Shown: positions 25,803 through 35,325, counted from the stretch's first letter. The stretch: DNA of 64,000 bases from Alkalibacillus aidingensis (GCF_014595945.1 NZ_JABXWU010000002.1:248001-312000), one strand, 5' to 3'. The notes: a model not told the origin generated them from the letters alone. Program-made: numbers and translations.

Positions 25803-26459
25803 ATGAGTGGGATCATAAAATCCGAACCTTTCCACATTCAAGCCTATAAAAATATTCAACGAAGGTTATTAGAGAAAGAATTTTCACCGGGTGAACAGCT
25901 TACCGAATCGTTTCTTGCAAAAAAATTAGGCATTAGTCGAGGACCGATAAGGGAAGCTATACGCATGCTACTCCACGATGGTTTACTTGTTCAAAGTGGG
26001 GTTCACGTTTTTGTTTTTGACCCGACTTTTGAAGACGTAATTGATCTCTACTCTTGTAGAGAACGGCTTGAACCATTAGGAGCTAACCTTGCTGCACAGA
26101 ACATTACGGAAGAAAATAAACAAAAGCTTAAAGAAATTATCGATAACACTGAAAGCGCTTTATCAAATAAGGAAGATAACCATAAAATCGCATCTTTAAA
26201 TACCGACTTCCATGATCTCATCACTCAAAGCTCCATGAATAGGCAACTTATACAATTCATGAACTTAATCAGAGCTAAAAACATTTACATGAGGAATGTT
26301 TTACTAGGCGATTTCACCCGTAAAGAGAAATTCATCGATGAACACCGAAGAATAGCTGATGCCATATTAGTTGGTAACAAATATGAAGCCGAGCAAGCGA
26401 TGGTTGACCATATTCAAGTAGATTTAGAAACTTGGAAAGATATATATAAACAAAAATAA
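25803..26459 (+). CDS. GntR family regulator, FCD (FadR-type) subfamily
   Basis: A 218-residue protein. The winged helix is visible (SPGEQLTESFLAKKLGISRG then PIREAIRMLLHDGLL) near residues 28-64, and the helical FCD effector domain follows, with its metal/ligand-type Asp and His residues (NTDFHDLI near 139 and DEHRRIADAI near 180). FCD domains bind organic acids. The ATG at 25803 follows a very strong AAAGGAGGG site; the reading frame upstream has no such site. It is the first gene of the operon that runs to the symporter at 32408. Confidence 0.9.
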   Translation: MSGIIKSEPFHIQAYKNIQRRLLEKEFSPGEQLTESFLAKKLGISRGPIREAIRMLLHDGLLVQSGVHVFVFDPTFEDVIDLYSCRERLEPLGANLAAQNITEENKQKLKEIIDNTESALSNKEDNHKIASLNTDFHDLITQSSMNRQLIQFMNLIRAKNIYMRNVLLGDFTRKEKFIDEHRRIADAILVGNKYEAEQAMVDHIQVDLETWKDIYKQK

Positions 26460-26476
26460 ATGTAAGGGGGATTTTC

Positions 26477-27673
26477 ATGAGTCAAACATTAGACGGTTTA
26501 AAAGTTATTGAGTTGGGTAGTTATATTGCCGGTCCCTTTGCGGCTAAAATGTTTGCCGAATTTGGAGCAGATGTAATTAAAATTGAGCCACCTGAAAAGG
26601 GTGACCCATTACGAGGATGGAGACACATTTACGATGGAAAATCATTGTGGTGGAGACTTCAATCTAGAAATAAAAAGTCTGTCACGGTCAACCTGAAATC
26701 TGAAGAGGGTCAAGAATTAGTAAGATCCTTAGTCAAAGAAGCAGATATTGTTATTGAAAATTTCAGACCTGGAACTTTAGAAAAATGGAATTTAGGATAT
26801 GATTCACTTTCCGAAATCAACCCTGGAATCATCATGGTTCGTGTATCTGGTTACGGTCAATCAGGACCTTATCGTGATAAAGCCGGTTTTGGTAGTGTAG
26901 GTGAATCTATGGGTGGAATACGGTACATAACTGGACACCCAGAGCTACCACCACCACGTGTTGGAATTAGTCTTGGTGATCAATTAGCAGCAATGTATTC
27001 AGTTATAGGTGCTATGATGGCTGTCTACCACCGAGATGTCAATAATACTGGTGAAGGCCAAGTCATCGATGTAGCACTATATGAATCTATCTTTAGTTTA
27101 ATGGAAGGTATGTTACCAGAATACGATAAGTTCGGTGTGATTCGTGAACGTTCTGGAACTTCATTGCCGGGGGTTGCCCCCTCTAACACTTATCAATGTA
27201 AAGATGGAAAATATATCGTCATCGGAGGGAATGGAGACGCTATTTTCAAAAGACTAATGAATGCTATTGGTCGAGAGGACTTAGCTGATGACCCACGTTT
27301 TGCTGATAATAAAGGTCGAGCTGCTGAGGCTGATTTTCTTGATAAAGCTATCGAAAGCTGGACAAAAACAGTTGATTTAGATACAGCTGTTACAACGTTA
27401 GATGAGGCTCATGTCCCTGCAGGACCGATTTATAATATTGAAGATATTATAAAAGACCCACAGTACCAAGCTCGTGAGATGATTCAGGAATTTGACCTTT
27501 CAGAAGACGAAAAGATTAAGATGCCTGGAATTGTACCTAAATTCAGTAAAACACCAGGAAAAACCAAATGGCTAGGCCCTGATTTAGGTGAACATACAGA
27601 AAATGTACTAAGTGACATCCTTGGTTTAGATAAACCCAAAATTGAAGAGCTAAAAGATAAAGGGATTATTTAA
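26477..27673 (+). CDS. Class III (CaiB/BaiF family) acyl-CoA transferase
   Basis: A 398-residue CoA-transferase. Diagnostic features are LDGLKVIELGSYIAGPFAAK at the N-terminus, the IENFRPGTLEKWNLGYD segment near 93, and the conserved catalytic Asp in GISLGDQLAA (Asp168), which forms the mixed-anhydride/thioester intermediates. It moves CoA from a donor such as succinyl-CoA onto a carboxylic acid. It is 17 bp after gntR with an AAGGGGG site and is followed by a lyase of the HMG-CoA lyase family. In known pathways such a pair activates and cleaves citramalate or itaconate-derived acids, so a branched dicarboxylate is the likely substrate. Confidence 0.9.
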   Translation: MSQTLDGLKVIELGSYIAGPFAAKMFAEFGADVIKIEPPEKGDPLRGWRHIYDGKSLWWRLQSRNKKSVTVNLKSEEGQELVRSLVKEADIVIENFRPGTLEKWNLGYDSLSEINPGIIMVRVSGYGQSGPYRDKAGFGSVGESMGGIRYITGHPELPPPRVGISLGDQLAAMYSVIGAMMAVYHRDVNNTGEGQVIDVALYESIFSLMEGMLPEYDKFGVIRERSGTSLPGVAPSNTYQCKDGKYIVIGGNGDAIFKRLMNAIGREDLADDPRFADNKGRAAEADFLDKAIESWTKTVDLDTAVTTLDEAHVPAGPIYNIEDIIKDPQYQAREMIQEFDLSEDEKIKMPGIVPKFSKTPGKTKWLGPDLGEHTENVLSDILGLDKPKIEELKDKGII

Positions 27674-27691
27674 GAAGGGAGAAGTTAATTT

Positions 27692-28609
27692 ATGAATCAA
27701 CAAATTTTCATTCAAGAAGTCATGCCTCGTGATGGTCTACAGAATGAAGACCAGTTTGTCCCTACATCAGAAAAAATTAAATTCATCAACCAATTAGGAG
27801 CAGCTGGCGTGGATAAAATTGAAGCAACTTCCTTTGTCTCTCCTAAGGCTATTCCTAACTTAAGGGATGCTAGTGAGGTAATGAAGGGAATTCAAAAATA
27901 CCCCAATACAACTTATGCCGCATTAGTTCCTAACCTTAAAGGGGCTGAAAGAGCTGTGGAAGCTGGAGTAGATGAAATTAATTTACTCGTTTCTTCCAGC
28001 AATACCCATAATCTTAAAAATGTAAGAAGAACTACTGATGAGACATTTGATAATTTTTCTGAGATAATTCAATTTCTTTCAAACTATAATGTTTCATTAA
28101 ACGGCTCACTAGGAACAACTTTTGGTTGTCCATTTGAAGGTGACGTTCCTTTTGAAAAAATCTATGAACTAGTTGAAAAGTATTTAAAGTTAGGTGTTAA
28201 TGGTATCACACTTGCTGATACAACAGGTATGGCCACTCCCAAACATGTAAAGGAACTTTGTAGCGAATTAACCAAACGATATCCAGAAGTCACCTTCACA
28301 TTACATTTCCACAATACGCGAGGAATGGGATTGGCAAACGTCATTTCTGGAATTCAAACAGGCATTAATCGCTTCGACGCTTCCTTAGGAGGAGTCGGAG
28401 GTTGTCCATTTGCTCCAGGTGCTACTGGCAATATTTGTACAGAAGACCTAGTTCATATGCTAAAGTTTATGGACTATGATGTTAACCCAGATCTAGATCA
28501 ATTAATCCAGATCTCACAACAGCTATCAGACACTTTAAAACGTGAATTACCGGGTCAGGTGATAAAATCCGGGAAAATAACAGATTTACATTCATCAGTT
28601 AATGCTTAG
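27692..28609 (+). CDS. HMG-CoA lyase family protein, possible citramalyl-CoA or HMG-CoA lyase
   Basis: A 305-residue DRE-TIM barrel lyase. Visible are the metal/catalytic motif MPRDGLQNE near residues 10-18, the metal-binding pair in LHFHNTRGMG near 203-212, and the cysteine loop GGVGGCPFAPGATGN near 231-245, which carries the catalytic Cys. Family members split 3-hydroxy-3-methyl acyl-CoAs to acetyl-CoA and a keto acid. HFHNTRG differs from the HCHDTYG of classical HMG-CoA lyases, so another substrate is possible; an HMGL-like R-citramalyl-CoA lyase is known in Chloroflexus. It lies 18 bp after the CoA-transferase gene in the same operon. Confidence 0.85.
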   Translation: MNQQIFIQEVMPRDGLQNEDQFVPTSEKIKFINQLGAAGVDKIEATSFVSPKAIPNLRDASEVMKGIQKYPNTTYAALVPNLKGAERAVEAGVDEINLLVSSSNTHNLKNVRRTTDETFDNFSEIIQFLSNYNVSLNGSLGTTFGCPFEGDVPFEKIYELVEKYLKLGVNGITLADTTGMATPKHVKELCSELTKRYPEVTFTLHFHNTRGMGLANVISGIQTGINRFDASLGGVGGCPFAPGATGNICTEDLVHMLKFMDYDVNPDLDQLIQISQQLSDTLKRELPGQVIKSGKITDLHSSVNA

Positions 28610-28622
28610 AAAGGAGATTATT

Positions 28623-30059
28623 ATGGGAGGAAAAACTCTCTTTGATAAAGTTTGGGAAAGTCACGTTATTGATTCATCATTAGAAAAACCTCTTTTGTTT
28701 ATCGACCTACACCTAATTCATGAAGTAACTTCGCCACAAGCATTTTCAAAACTCAAAGAACATGGAAGAAGTGTGAGAAGACCTGATTTAACCTTTGCAA
28801 CAGCCGACCACAACGTTCCAACTAAAGACAGAGACAACATCAGGGACTTACTTGCAAAAAAACAAGTTGAATTCTTAGTAGATAATTGTAAGGAACAAGG
28901 CATCACTGTTTATGATTTGGACCATGAGGACAACGGAATTGTCCACATAATCGGACCTGAATTAGGGCTAACCACTCCAGGAAAAACCATTGTATGTGGG
29001 GATAGCCATACATCAACCCATGGAGCTTTTGGTTCACTTGCTTTCGGAATTGGTTCAAGTGAAATTACACACGTTTTAGCAACTCAAACCCTACCCCAAA
29101 GCAAGCCTAGGACCATGAATATTCACCTAAATGGTACTGTGCCTGAAGGTGTGACTGCCAAAGACATCATTTTAAAAATCATAGGTGAAATTGGAACCAA
29201 TGGTGGAACAGGTTATGTTGTCGAATTTACCGGTGAAGCTGTCACTAACATGTCCATGGAAGAAAGAATGACTATCTGTAATATGATTTTAGAAGCTGGG
29301 GCTCGCTCAGGTATGATCGCCCCGGACGAAAAAACATTTGATTACCTTAAAAATAAACGATTCACACCTACAGATGAGGATTGGGAAATTGCCGTTAGAA
29401 ACTGGAAGCAACTATACACCGACCCCGATGCTACCTATGACCAGTCCATCACCATTGATATCAACGAATTAACACCACAAGTAACATGGGGCACCAACCC
29501 AGGTCAAGTTGTATCAATCAACCACACCATCCCTGACCCAGACATCCATCAAGAGACATCAAAACGAAATGCAGCAAAAACTGCACTAGAATACATGGAG
29601 TTGGAAGCGCTTACTAATATATCAAATGTAAACATCGACAAAGCCTTTATTGGCTCATGTACTAATGCACGGATTGAGGATTTAAGAAGTGCAGCCAAAG
29701 TGGTTAAAGGTTATAAAGTGAAACCAGGCATTCAAGCATTGGTTGTTCCTGGTTCCTATCATATTAAACGAAAAGCTGAAAAGGAGGGTTTAGACCAGAT
29801 ATTTAAAAAGGCTGGCTTTGAATGGCGAGACCCTGGATGTAGCATGTGTCCTGGAATGAACCCAGATATGGCAAAACCTGGTGAACGTGTAGCATCTACA
29901 TCTAATAGAAACTTCGAGGGGAGACAAGGAAAAGGAGCGCAGACTCACTTAGTCAGCCCCGCTATGGCAGCAGCTGCTGCTATTACTGGACACTTCACAA
30001 ACGTTCAAAACTGGAATTACAAAGATCGAGGTGATCAAGAGAATGCAGCCATTTCGTAA
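28623..30059 (+). CDS. leuC: Aconitase-family dehydratase large subunit, LeuC-like
   Basis: A 478-residue LeuC homologue. The iron-sulfur ligands are present: CGDSHTSTHGAFG near residue 123 and GSCTNARIEDLRSA near 344 for the first Cys, then CSMCPGMNPD near 405-414 for the other two. LeuC/LeuD isomerise isopropylmalate and, in related enzymes, hydrate citraconate or dimethylmaleate. The ATG at 28623 follows AAAGGAG. No leuA or leuB gene is present, and the operon is a GntR-controlled catabolic one with a transporter, so a role in leucine synthesis is doubtful. The gene symbol denotes homology only. Confidence 0.88.
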   Translation: MGGKTLFDKVWESHVIDSSLEKPLLFIDLHLIHEVTSPQAFSKLKEHGRSVRRPDLTFATADHNVPTKDRDNIRDLLAKKQVEFLVDNCKEQGITVYDLDHEDNGIVHIIGPELGLTTPGKTIVCGDSHTSTHGAFGSLAFGIGSSEITHVLATQTLPQSKPRTMNIHLNGTVPEGVTAKDIILKIIGEIGTNGGTGYVVEFTGEAVTNMSMEERMTICNMILEAGARSGMIAPDEKTFDYLKNKRFTPTDEDWEIAVRNWKQLYTDPDATYDQSITIDINELTPQVTWGTNPGQVVSINHTIPDPDIHQETSKRNAAKTALEYMELEALTNISNVNIDKAFIGSCTNARIEDLRSAAKVVKGYKVKPGIQALVVPGSYHIKRKAEKEGLDQIFKKAGFEWRDPGCSMCPGMNPDMAKPGERVASTSNRNFEGRQGKGAQTHLVSPAMAAAAAITGHFTNVQNWNYKDRGDQENAAIS

Positions 30060-30651
30060 ATTAGATGGAAAAGTCACACCCATCTACCAAGACGACATTG
30101 ACACAGATATCATCGTCCCTACAGAATTCATTAAGCGTATTGAAAGAACTGGGTTTGACCAATATTTAATGTACTACTGGCGTTATGATGAACACGGAAA
30201 AGAATACCGTGATTTTCCATTGAACCAGAAAGAATACAAAGGGGCTCCCATCCTACTTACTGGGGCCAATTTTGGATGTGGTTCTTCTCGTGAGAACGCT
30301 GTTTGGGCACTTTATGATTTTGGATTTAGAGCTATTCTTGCACCATCTTTTGCTGATATTTTCAAGAATAACTGTCAAAACAATGGGTTGTTACCTATTG
30401 AGTTAGAACAGGGAGTTATTGATGAACTTTACCAAAGAACTCAGGAAGAGTCACTCTTCCTTACCATTGATCTAGAAAACAATATTATATCAGATCGTAA
30501 TCAAATAACATTACCAATCCATATCGATCCAAAAACAAGACACAAGTTTTTAGAAGGATTAGATGATATTGACTTAACTCTCTCTGTCGAAAAAGAAATT
30601 ACTGATTTTGAAAATAGGCGTCCATTTTATATGGATCCTATTAAAAAATAA
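30043..30651 (+). CDS. leuD: Aconitase-family dehydratase small subunit, LeuD-like
   Basis: A 202-residue LeuD homologue: DDIDTDIIVPTEFIK near residues 17-31, the substrate-recognition loop YYWRYDEHGKE near 45-55 and GANFGCGSSRENAVWAL near 76-92. It forms the swivel domain that completes the active site of the large subunit. The ATG at 30043 follows AGGTGA and overlaps the end of the leuC-like gene by 17 bases; an upstream start at 30031 is possible. The recognition loop still looks isopropylmalate-isomerase-like, so the substrate needs direct testing. Confidence 0.88.
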   Translation: MQPFRKLDGKVTPIYQDDIDTDIIVPTEFIKRIERTGFDQYLMYYWRYDEHGKEYRDFPLNQKEYKGAPILLTGANFGCGSSRENAVWALYDFGFRAILAPSFADIFKNNCQNNGLLPIELEQGVIDELYQRTQEESLFLTIDLENNIISDRNQITLPIHIDPKTRHKFLEGLDDIDLTLSVEKEITDFENRRPFYMDPIKK

Positions 30652-30676
30652 TAATAAATAAATGGAGGGAATGCGA

Positions 30677-30919
30677 GTGTTTAAAAAAGAACCTATTAAA
30701 AATGGCAAACTTTGGATTATTTTCGGGATTCTATTTGTACTAAGTGTCCCGTGGTATTTACCGACGGGGAGCTATGACCCGATTATCTTAGGGATTCCTT
30801 ACTGGGCCTGGATAATTCTTCTAGTTTCTATTGCCTTCTCAGCAACCATTACTTATGCGATTAAAAACCTATGGGTAACAGATGAAGATTTTGAAGAGGA
30901 GGTAGAAAATAATGAGTGA
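30677..30919 (+). CDS. DUF3311 small membrane protein, partner of the SSS symporter
   Basis: An 80-residue protein with two hydrophobic segments and the motif PWYLPTGSYDPIILGIPYWA between them, ending in an acidic tail. It matches the DUF3311/YhjC type encoded directly before sodium:solute symporter genes (yhjC-yhjB in B. subtilis). A GTG at 30677, eight bases after GGAGG, is the best start; the ATG at 30662 precedes that site. The gene overlaps the symporter gene by eight bases, which implies coupled synthesis and probably a complex. Confidence 0.82.
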   Translation: MFKKEPIKNGKLWIIFGILFVLSVPWYLPTGSYDPIILGIPYWAWIILLVSIAFSATITYAIKNLWVTDEDFEEEVENNE

Positions 30920-32408
30920 AGAATTAGCGTTTGGTGGTTGGTCAGGAATTTTGATTATGGCCATATATGGCCTAATTATGTTAACCATTGGTTTTGTTAC
31001 CTATCTAAGAAACAAAAATGCAAGAGATACTAATAAAAACTACTATCTTGGTGGCCGTGGCCTTGGTGTGATGGTTTTATTTTTCACATTTTATGCTACC
31101 CAGTATAGTGGTAATACCATTATTGGTTATGCCCCACAAGGGTATCGAATCGGGTTTGAATGGTTACAGTCAATTACTTTTATGATTCTTGTCATTGTTG
31201 GTTACTTACTATTTGCTCCTAGATTGTTTAACTTAAGTAGAAAACATAATTTTATTACCCCTGCGGATTGGTTGGACTATCGCTTTAAATCAAAAGGTAT
31301 TACTATATTAGGGTCCTTCTTAATGTTATACGGTTTGGGAAACTACATCCTAGAACAATTAATTGCTGTAGGCCAAGGAGTATCAGGATTAACAGGGAAT
31401 GCCGTACCATATGAATTAGTAGTTGTATTTTTTATATTTATTATGCTTACTTATAGCTGGTTAGGAGGAATGAAGTCCGTTGCTTATACCGACACAATGC
31501 AGGGAATTGCTTTACTGTTTGGTGTATTTGTCCTACTAATTGGGTCTGTCCTTTACTTTGGTGGTCTTCCATCATCAACTGACTATATGATTGCCTTCGA
31601 TTCAGATAAAATTGGCGTACCATCTACAGATGGATTAATCGGTTGGTTTAGCATGTTAACTTTAGTATGTATAGGTGCAGCTATCTATCCACATGCCATT
31701 CAAAGGGTGTTTTCTGCTAAAAATGAACAAACTTTAAAGAACTCCCTAATTGGTATGTCTTGGATGCCTTTTGTCACGACAGGTGTCGTATTACTAATAG
31801 GAATTATTGGGATTAATGCTTTTCCAGGATTAGACACGATGGAATCTGAACAGCTGGTTGGAATGATGGCTAATGTTGTTGCTTCAGAAAATGCCTTATT
31901 CTATTGGGCAATGATTCTACTATTCGGTGGTATTATTGCAGCCATTATCTCAACAGCCGACTCAGCACTGCTAACCTTCTCATCCATAACGTCTAGAGAT
32001 ATCTATGGTCGATACATTAATAAAGATGCAGAAGAGAAAAAACAAATCAAGGTTGGTAAGATCACAGGAGTTGTCGCAGTATTCCTTTTACTGTTAATTG
32101 CATGGAATCCACCGGGTACACTATTTGAAATATTTGTATTAAAATTTGAAGTGTTGATCCAAGTGGCTCCTGCTTTTATCCTTGGCTTATATTGGAAAGG
32201 CTTACACACACCATCAGTATTTACTGGTATGTTACTAGGAACTATCACTGCAGCAACTATGGTATTTACGGACTTTGTACCTTTAGGAATTGCAGCTGGA
32301 TTATGGGGTCTTCTTATAAATACATTAATTTGTGTTTTCGGCAGTATTATTTTCAAAAAATCCGTCAAATACGAGGGTGAAGAAACAAAAGAAGCAGTTG
32401 GTTTTTAA
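30912..32408 (+). CDS. Sodium:solute symporter (SSS family)
   Basis: A 498-residue membrane protein with about thirteen hydrophobic segments. SSS features include YYLGGRGLGVMVLFFTFYAT near residues 44-63, the GGMKSVAYTDTMQGIAL segment near 184-200 typical of this family, and the sodium-site region AAIISTADSALLTFSS near 344-359. Close relatives (PanF/YhjB type) carry pantothenate or monocarboxylates. As the last gene of the GntR operon it probably imports the acid that the CoA-transferase, lyase and hydratase degrade. A strong terminator follows. Confidence 0.92.
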   Translation: MSEELAFGGWSGILIMAIYGLIMLTIGFVTYLRNKNARDTNKNYYLGGRGLGVMVLFFTFYATQYSGNTIIGYAPQGYRIGFEWLQSITFMILVIVGYLLFAPRLFNLSRKHNFITPADWLDYRFKSKGITILGSFLMLYGLGNYILEQLIAVGQGVSGLTGNAVPYELVVVFFIFIMLTYSWLGGMKSVAYTDTMQGIALLFGVFVLLIGSVLYFGGLPSSTDYMIAFDSDKIGVPSTDGLIGWFSMLTLVCIGAAIYPHAIQRVFSAKNEQTLKNSLIGMSWMPFVTTGVVLLIGIIGINAFPGLDTMESEQLVGMMANVVASENALFYWAMILLFGGIIAAIISTADSALLTFSSITSRDIYGRYINKDAEEKKQIKVGKITGVVAVFLLLLIAWNPPGTLFEIFVLKFEVLIQVAPAFILGLYWKGLHTPSVFTGMLLGTITAATMVFTDFVPLGIAAGLWGLLINTLICVFGSIIFKKSVKYEGEETKEAVGF

Positions 32409-32467
32409 TCAGATTGCCTAATAAATAATTTTAATTAAAGCAACTACGATAAATTAATTTTTATATT

Positions 32468-32520
32468 GGTTGGTATGGATTCGGTATTTAGGCCGAACTC
32501 ATACCAGCCGATTTTTATTT
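32468..32520 (+). terminator. Intrinsic terminator after the symporter gene
   Basis: The arms GGTTGGTATG and CATACCAGCC close an extended hairpin that also pairs TTCGG with CCGAA, followed by a U-rich tail. It ends the GntR operon. The remaining 350 bp up to the acyltransferase gene are AT-rich and show no gene; some stretches could hold a promoter but none is convincing. Confidence 0.85.
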
Positions 32521-32868
32521 TATATAGTTTACTTTTCTGTAACTCGCATAGGTAATTAATCCAGATAGGCATAAAGACTTCCCACAATACACTACTTAAT
32601 TTCATACCTTGGAACTCTCCCTTCGTAGTTTTTCACTTCAATTCTATCTTCTAACACCAACACAATATTAATAGCTGCTTGAAGAAATATACTCTAACGC
32701 TCGATACCCATAGGTTAAACAACTTCCTTATCTCTTGCAAAATTCCTGTAACATTTATAACTAATTCTTAATATTTCTTAACACAAATGATACAACAATT
32801 TTCGATAAATTATTTTATAATATATTCACTATATTAAATCAATAATTTCATGAAAGTAGGCAGGAGCT

Positions 32869-33888
32869 ATGGAGGAATTCAAAAAGACACGTGATCCTTT
32901 TATTGATAATGCTCGATTCCTACTTGTTTTCCTAGTCGTCATTGGACATCTAGTCTTACCTATAAGAGATGATCACCAGTTCATTAAAGAGATTAATAAC
33001 ATCTTAGGTTTATTTAGAATGCCTGCACTTATTCTATTAACAGGTTTTCTAAGCAAAGGATTTATGAAACCGGGTTATGTAAAAAAGATTGCTATTAAAC
33101 TACTAGTTCCCTATTTTATCTTTCAAATTATCTTTGGAACCTATTATTACTTCCTTTATAATGACCCGGCTTTTGAGTTTTATCTATTATCACCACAATA
33201 TACGTTATGGTTTTTAATGAGTCTATTTTTCTGGAATCTATTACTTTTTGTATTTACACAAATAAAATACCCACTATTAATAGCGATAGCACTTGGTGTT
33301 GGCATTGGCTATATATCTGAACTTGGGCACTATCTTTCTATTCATCGTACGTTCGTGTTCTTCCCATTTTTCCTATTAGGTTACTATCTAAATATAGAAC
33401 ACTTAAAATGGGTTAAAAAGAGATTTATAAAAATAGCAGCCGTCACCTCATTTATAGTAGTCTATATAACCTTTGAATATATTTTAGCACCCAATGAATC
33501 ACTCGAATGGTTGTTTGGATATACCCCATACGCTGGACTCGGTTACGATCAGTGGTATGCTGGATTCTTACGTCTAGTAATCTATGGTTTGTCATTAACA
33601 ATGGCTTTTAGTTTTTTTGCTTTCGTACCAGATCGAGAGACCTTTTTTACCAAACTAGGCAAACGAACAGCGTATATTTATATCCTACACGGAGCTATTA
33701 TTGAAGGGCTATATGAGCTTTATTTATATGATGCTCTCGGTGAAATCTGGGATTATTTAATCATTCTAGTTTACGGTGCAATTATTACAGCAGTCTTAGG
33801 GTCTAAAACAACCGTTAGACTGACTAAGCCTCTGATTGAAGGACAAATAATAGAGAAATATTCAATCAGATTTAAAAAGGTCACCTAA
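32869..33888 (+). CDS. Integral membrane acyltransferase family protein (fucose 4-O-acetylase-like)
   Basis: A 339-residue protein with about ten hydrophobic segments. The N-terminal motif RDPFIDNARFLLVFLVVIGH near residues 8-27 contains the family His, and FRMPALILLTGFLSKGF follows near 49-65. This matches the acyltransferase-3 group related to NolL/YfaY, which O-acetylates polysaccharide or other cell-surface sugars using a cytosolic acyl donor. No polysaccharide genes are adjacent. Its stop codon lies inside the following terminator stem. Confidence 0.8.
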   Translation: MEEFKKTRDPFIDNARFLLVFLVVIGHLVLPIRDDHQFIKEINNILGLFRMPALILLTGFLSKGFMKPGYVKKIAIKLLVPYFIFQIIFGTYYYFLYNDPAFEFYLLSPQYTLWFLMSLFFWNLLLFVFTQIKYPLLIAIALGVGIGYISELGHYLSIHRTFVFFPFFLLGYYLNIEHLKWVKKRFIKIAAVTSFIVVYITFEYILAPNESLEWLFGYTPYAGLGYDQWYAGFLRLVIYGLSLTMAFSFFAFVPDRETFFTKLGKRTAYIYILHGAIIEGLYELYLYDALGEIWDYLIILVYGAIITAVLGSKTTVRLTKPLIEGQIIEKYSIRFKKVT

Positions 33889-33906
33889 TTGATTAGGTGA
33901 CCTCCT
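33874..33906. terminator. Bidirectional intrinsic terminator between convergent genes
   Basis: The 11-bp perfect stem GGTCACCTAAT with ATTAGGTGACC (33879-33902) has a two-base apex and AAAAA on the left and CTCCTTT on the right. The acyltransferase stop codon is inside the left arm. It serves the acyltransferase gene and, on the minus strand with a U5 tail, the TcaA-like gene. Confidence 0.8.
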
Positions 33907-33912
33907 TTACCT

Positions 33913-35325
33913 TTATTCAATCTCAACGACATAATCATCTTGACTTGAATAATAATATATATTTGTCATGTTATTCACTTTCCATGAGTCATCTTCATAA
34001 ATAAGACTCATTCTTTTGCCGTCTCTTGATTCTAGGTCGTTGCCATTAATAATATATTCAATGTACTCTTCATCATCATCGTTTGCATAATCACCAACAT
34101 AAGTTGTCTGAACATCAACGAACAATATATCATCATCTGCATTATAGGAAAAACTACTTAAGTCGAAAGTGATCTCATCAGCACCTTTTCCATAATAACT
34201 CACTTCGTCTTCAATATTACTCTCGATTTCCGATTCGTAAGCATTAAACATCTCATCTCCGAGAACATTTATAACTGACGGATTATTATCTTTAAATGCT
34301 TTTGTTGATTCGATTTCGTATTGTCTAACAACATCAATAATCGTCTCTTGTAAGTCCTGGTTCACTGGATTGATATCGAGACTTACTGAATATTGATCTA
34401 AGATTTCAACCTCTTCAGAATAAATTTGGTCTTGCCACGGAAACGATTTTGTCGCCTGCACAACCAACGAACCATCATCTGGTACAGGTCCTAACGTTGG
34501 AAGTTCCTCAACTGATTTCCCAGTCGGTTTCCCATCTACTATAATCTCAGCATCAGAATAGTTACTATGTAAATCAACATAATGGCTATCCATATATAAA
34601 TTGACGTTCATATATTCGTTATGACCTATTAGTTCAACTTCTTCTTTAGCCATTAAAGTAGTATACTCACCTTCATGCCTTGCTTCAAATTCATACTGAC
34701 CGGGTAAAAGTGGTCCATACTCCAATTCAAACGGCTCAGATTCACCATTAAATCGATGAATAACCTCCTCATCTAATCGTATATCCGTATCCGGAAAATT
34801 CGTTTGAATGATCACATAAAAAGGTTGAACCTCAAATTGATAACGATCAAACAACAACGCTCTTTTACCGTCCTTTACCAATCGAATCATTTCGTTTTGG
34901 CCGTAGTCTTCGTTCCCTTCCTCGATGGCATCTGCCTGGCGATAAAATTCATCCATAATAGGATCAATAGAAGAAGGCGCCTGTTCTACTAAACTAGCAA
35001 TATATTCTACGGTCCCTGTATTCATGTCAACTCGTTCATCTGCCGACACCAATAAGCCTTCTAACGTATTGATATCACCTTCTATTAAGGCCTCCTCAAA
35101 CGACTCTAATACTGCTTCTTTACTCGTTATGCTTGCTCCTATTTGATAAGCAATAAACATAAAAGCCAAAATTCCGATAATAGAAGATGTTATAACTTTT
35201 TGCCTTTTAGTCATCTTCTTTCTGACATTTTCCTTTGGTGGTTGTTGATTCAAAGATCCACCACAAGAATGACAGAACTTGGCCGTCTCTTTCACCTCAT
35301 TACCACAATAACGACAATATTTCAT
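33913..35325 (-). CDS. Zinc-ribbon membrane protein, TcaA/YvbJ-like
   Basis: A 470-residue protein. An N-terminal zinc ribbon (CRYCGNEV and CHSCGGS, residues 4-22) is followed by a basic stretch, one transmembrane helix (about 47-66) and a long acidic extracytoplasmic region of repeated beta-rich domains, ending with a C-terminal NTF2-like portion. This is the architecture of Staphylococcus TcaA and Bacillus YvbJ, associated with the cell envelope and antibiotic response. It ends next to the shared terminator. A second zinc-ribbon membrane protein is encoded divergently just upstream. Confidence 0.82.
   Translation of the reverse strand: MKYCRYCGNEVKETAKFCHSCGGSLNQQPPKENVRKKMTKRQKVITSSIIGILAFMFIAYQIGASITSKEAVLESFEEALIEGDINTLEGLLVSADERVDMNTGTVEYIASLVEQAPSSIDPIMDEFYRQADAIEEGNEDYGQNEMIRLVKDGKRALLFDRYQFEVQPFYVIIQTNFPDTDIRLDEEVIHRFNGESEPFELEYGPLLPGQYEFEARHEGEYTTLMAKEEVELIGHNEYMNVNLYMDSHYVDLHSNYSDAEIIVDGKPTGKSVEELPTLGPVPDDGSLVVQATKSFPWQDQIYSEEVEILDQYSVSLDINPVNQDLQETIIDVVRQYEIESTKAFKDNNPSVINVLGDEMFNAYESEIESNIEDEVSYYGKGADEITFDLSSFSYNADDDILFVDVQTTYVGDYANDDDEEYIEYIINGNDLESRDGKRMSLIYEDDSWKVNNMTNIYYYSSQDDYVVEIE

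Noticed and set aside
28623-30651. Leucine biosynthesis operon
   Set aside because: No leuA or leuB; the neighbours are a GntR regulator, CoA-transferase, lyase and symporter, which indicates catabolism. Homology to LeuCD is kept in the gene names only.
32409-32868. Riboswitch or small RNA in the gap before the acyltransferase gene
   Set aside because: Apart from the terminator the region is AT-rich without any recognisable conserved fold or motif.
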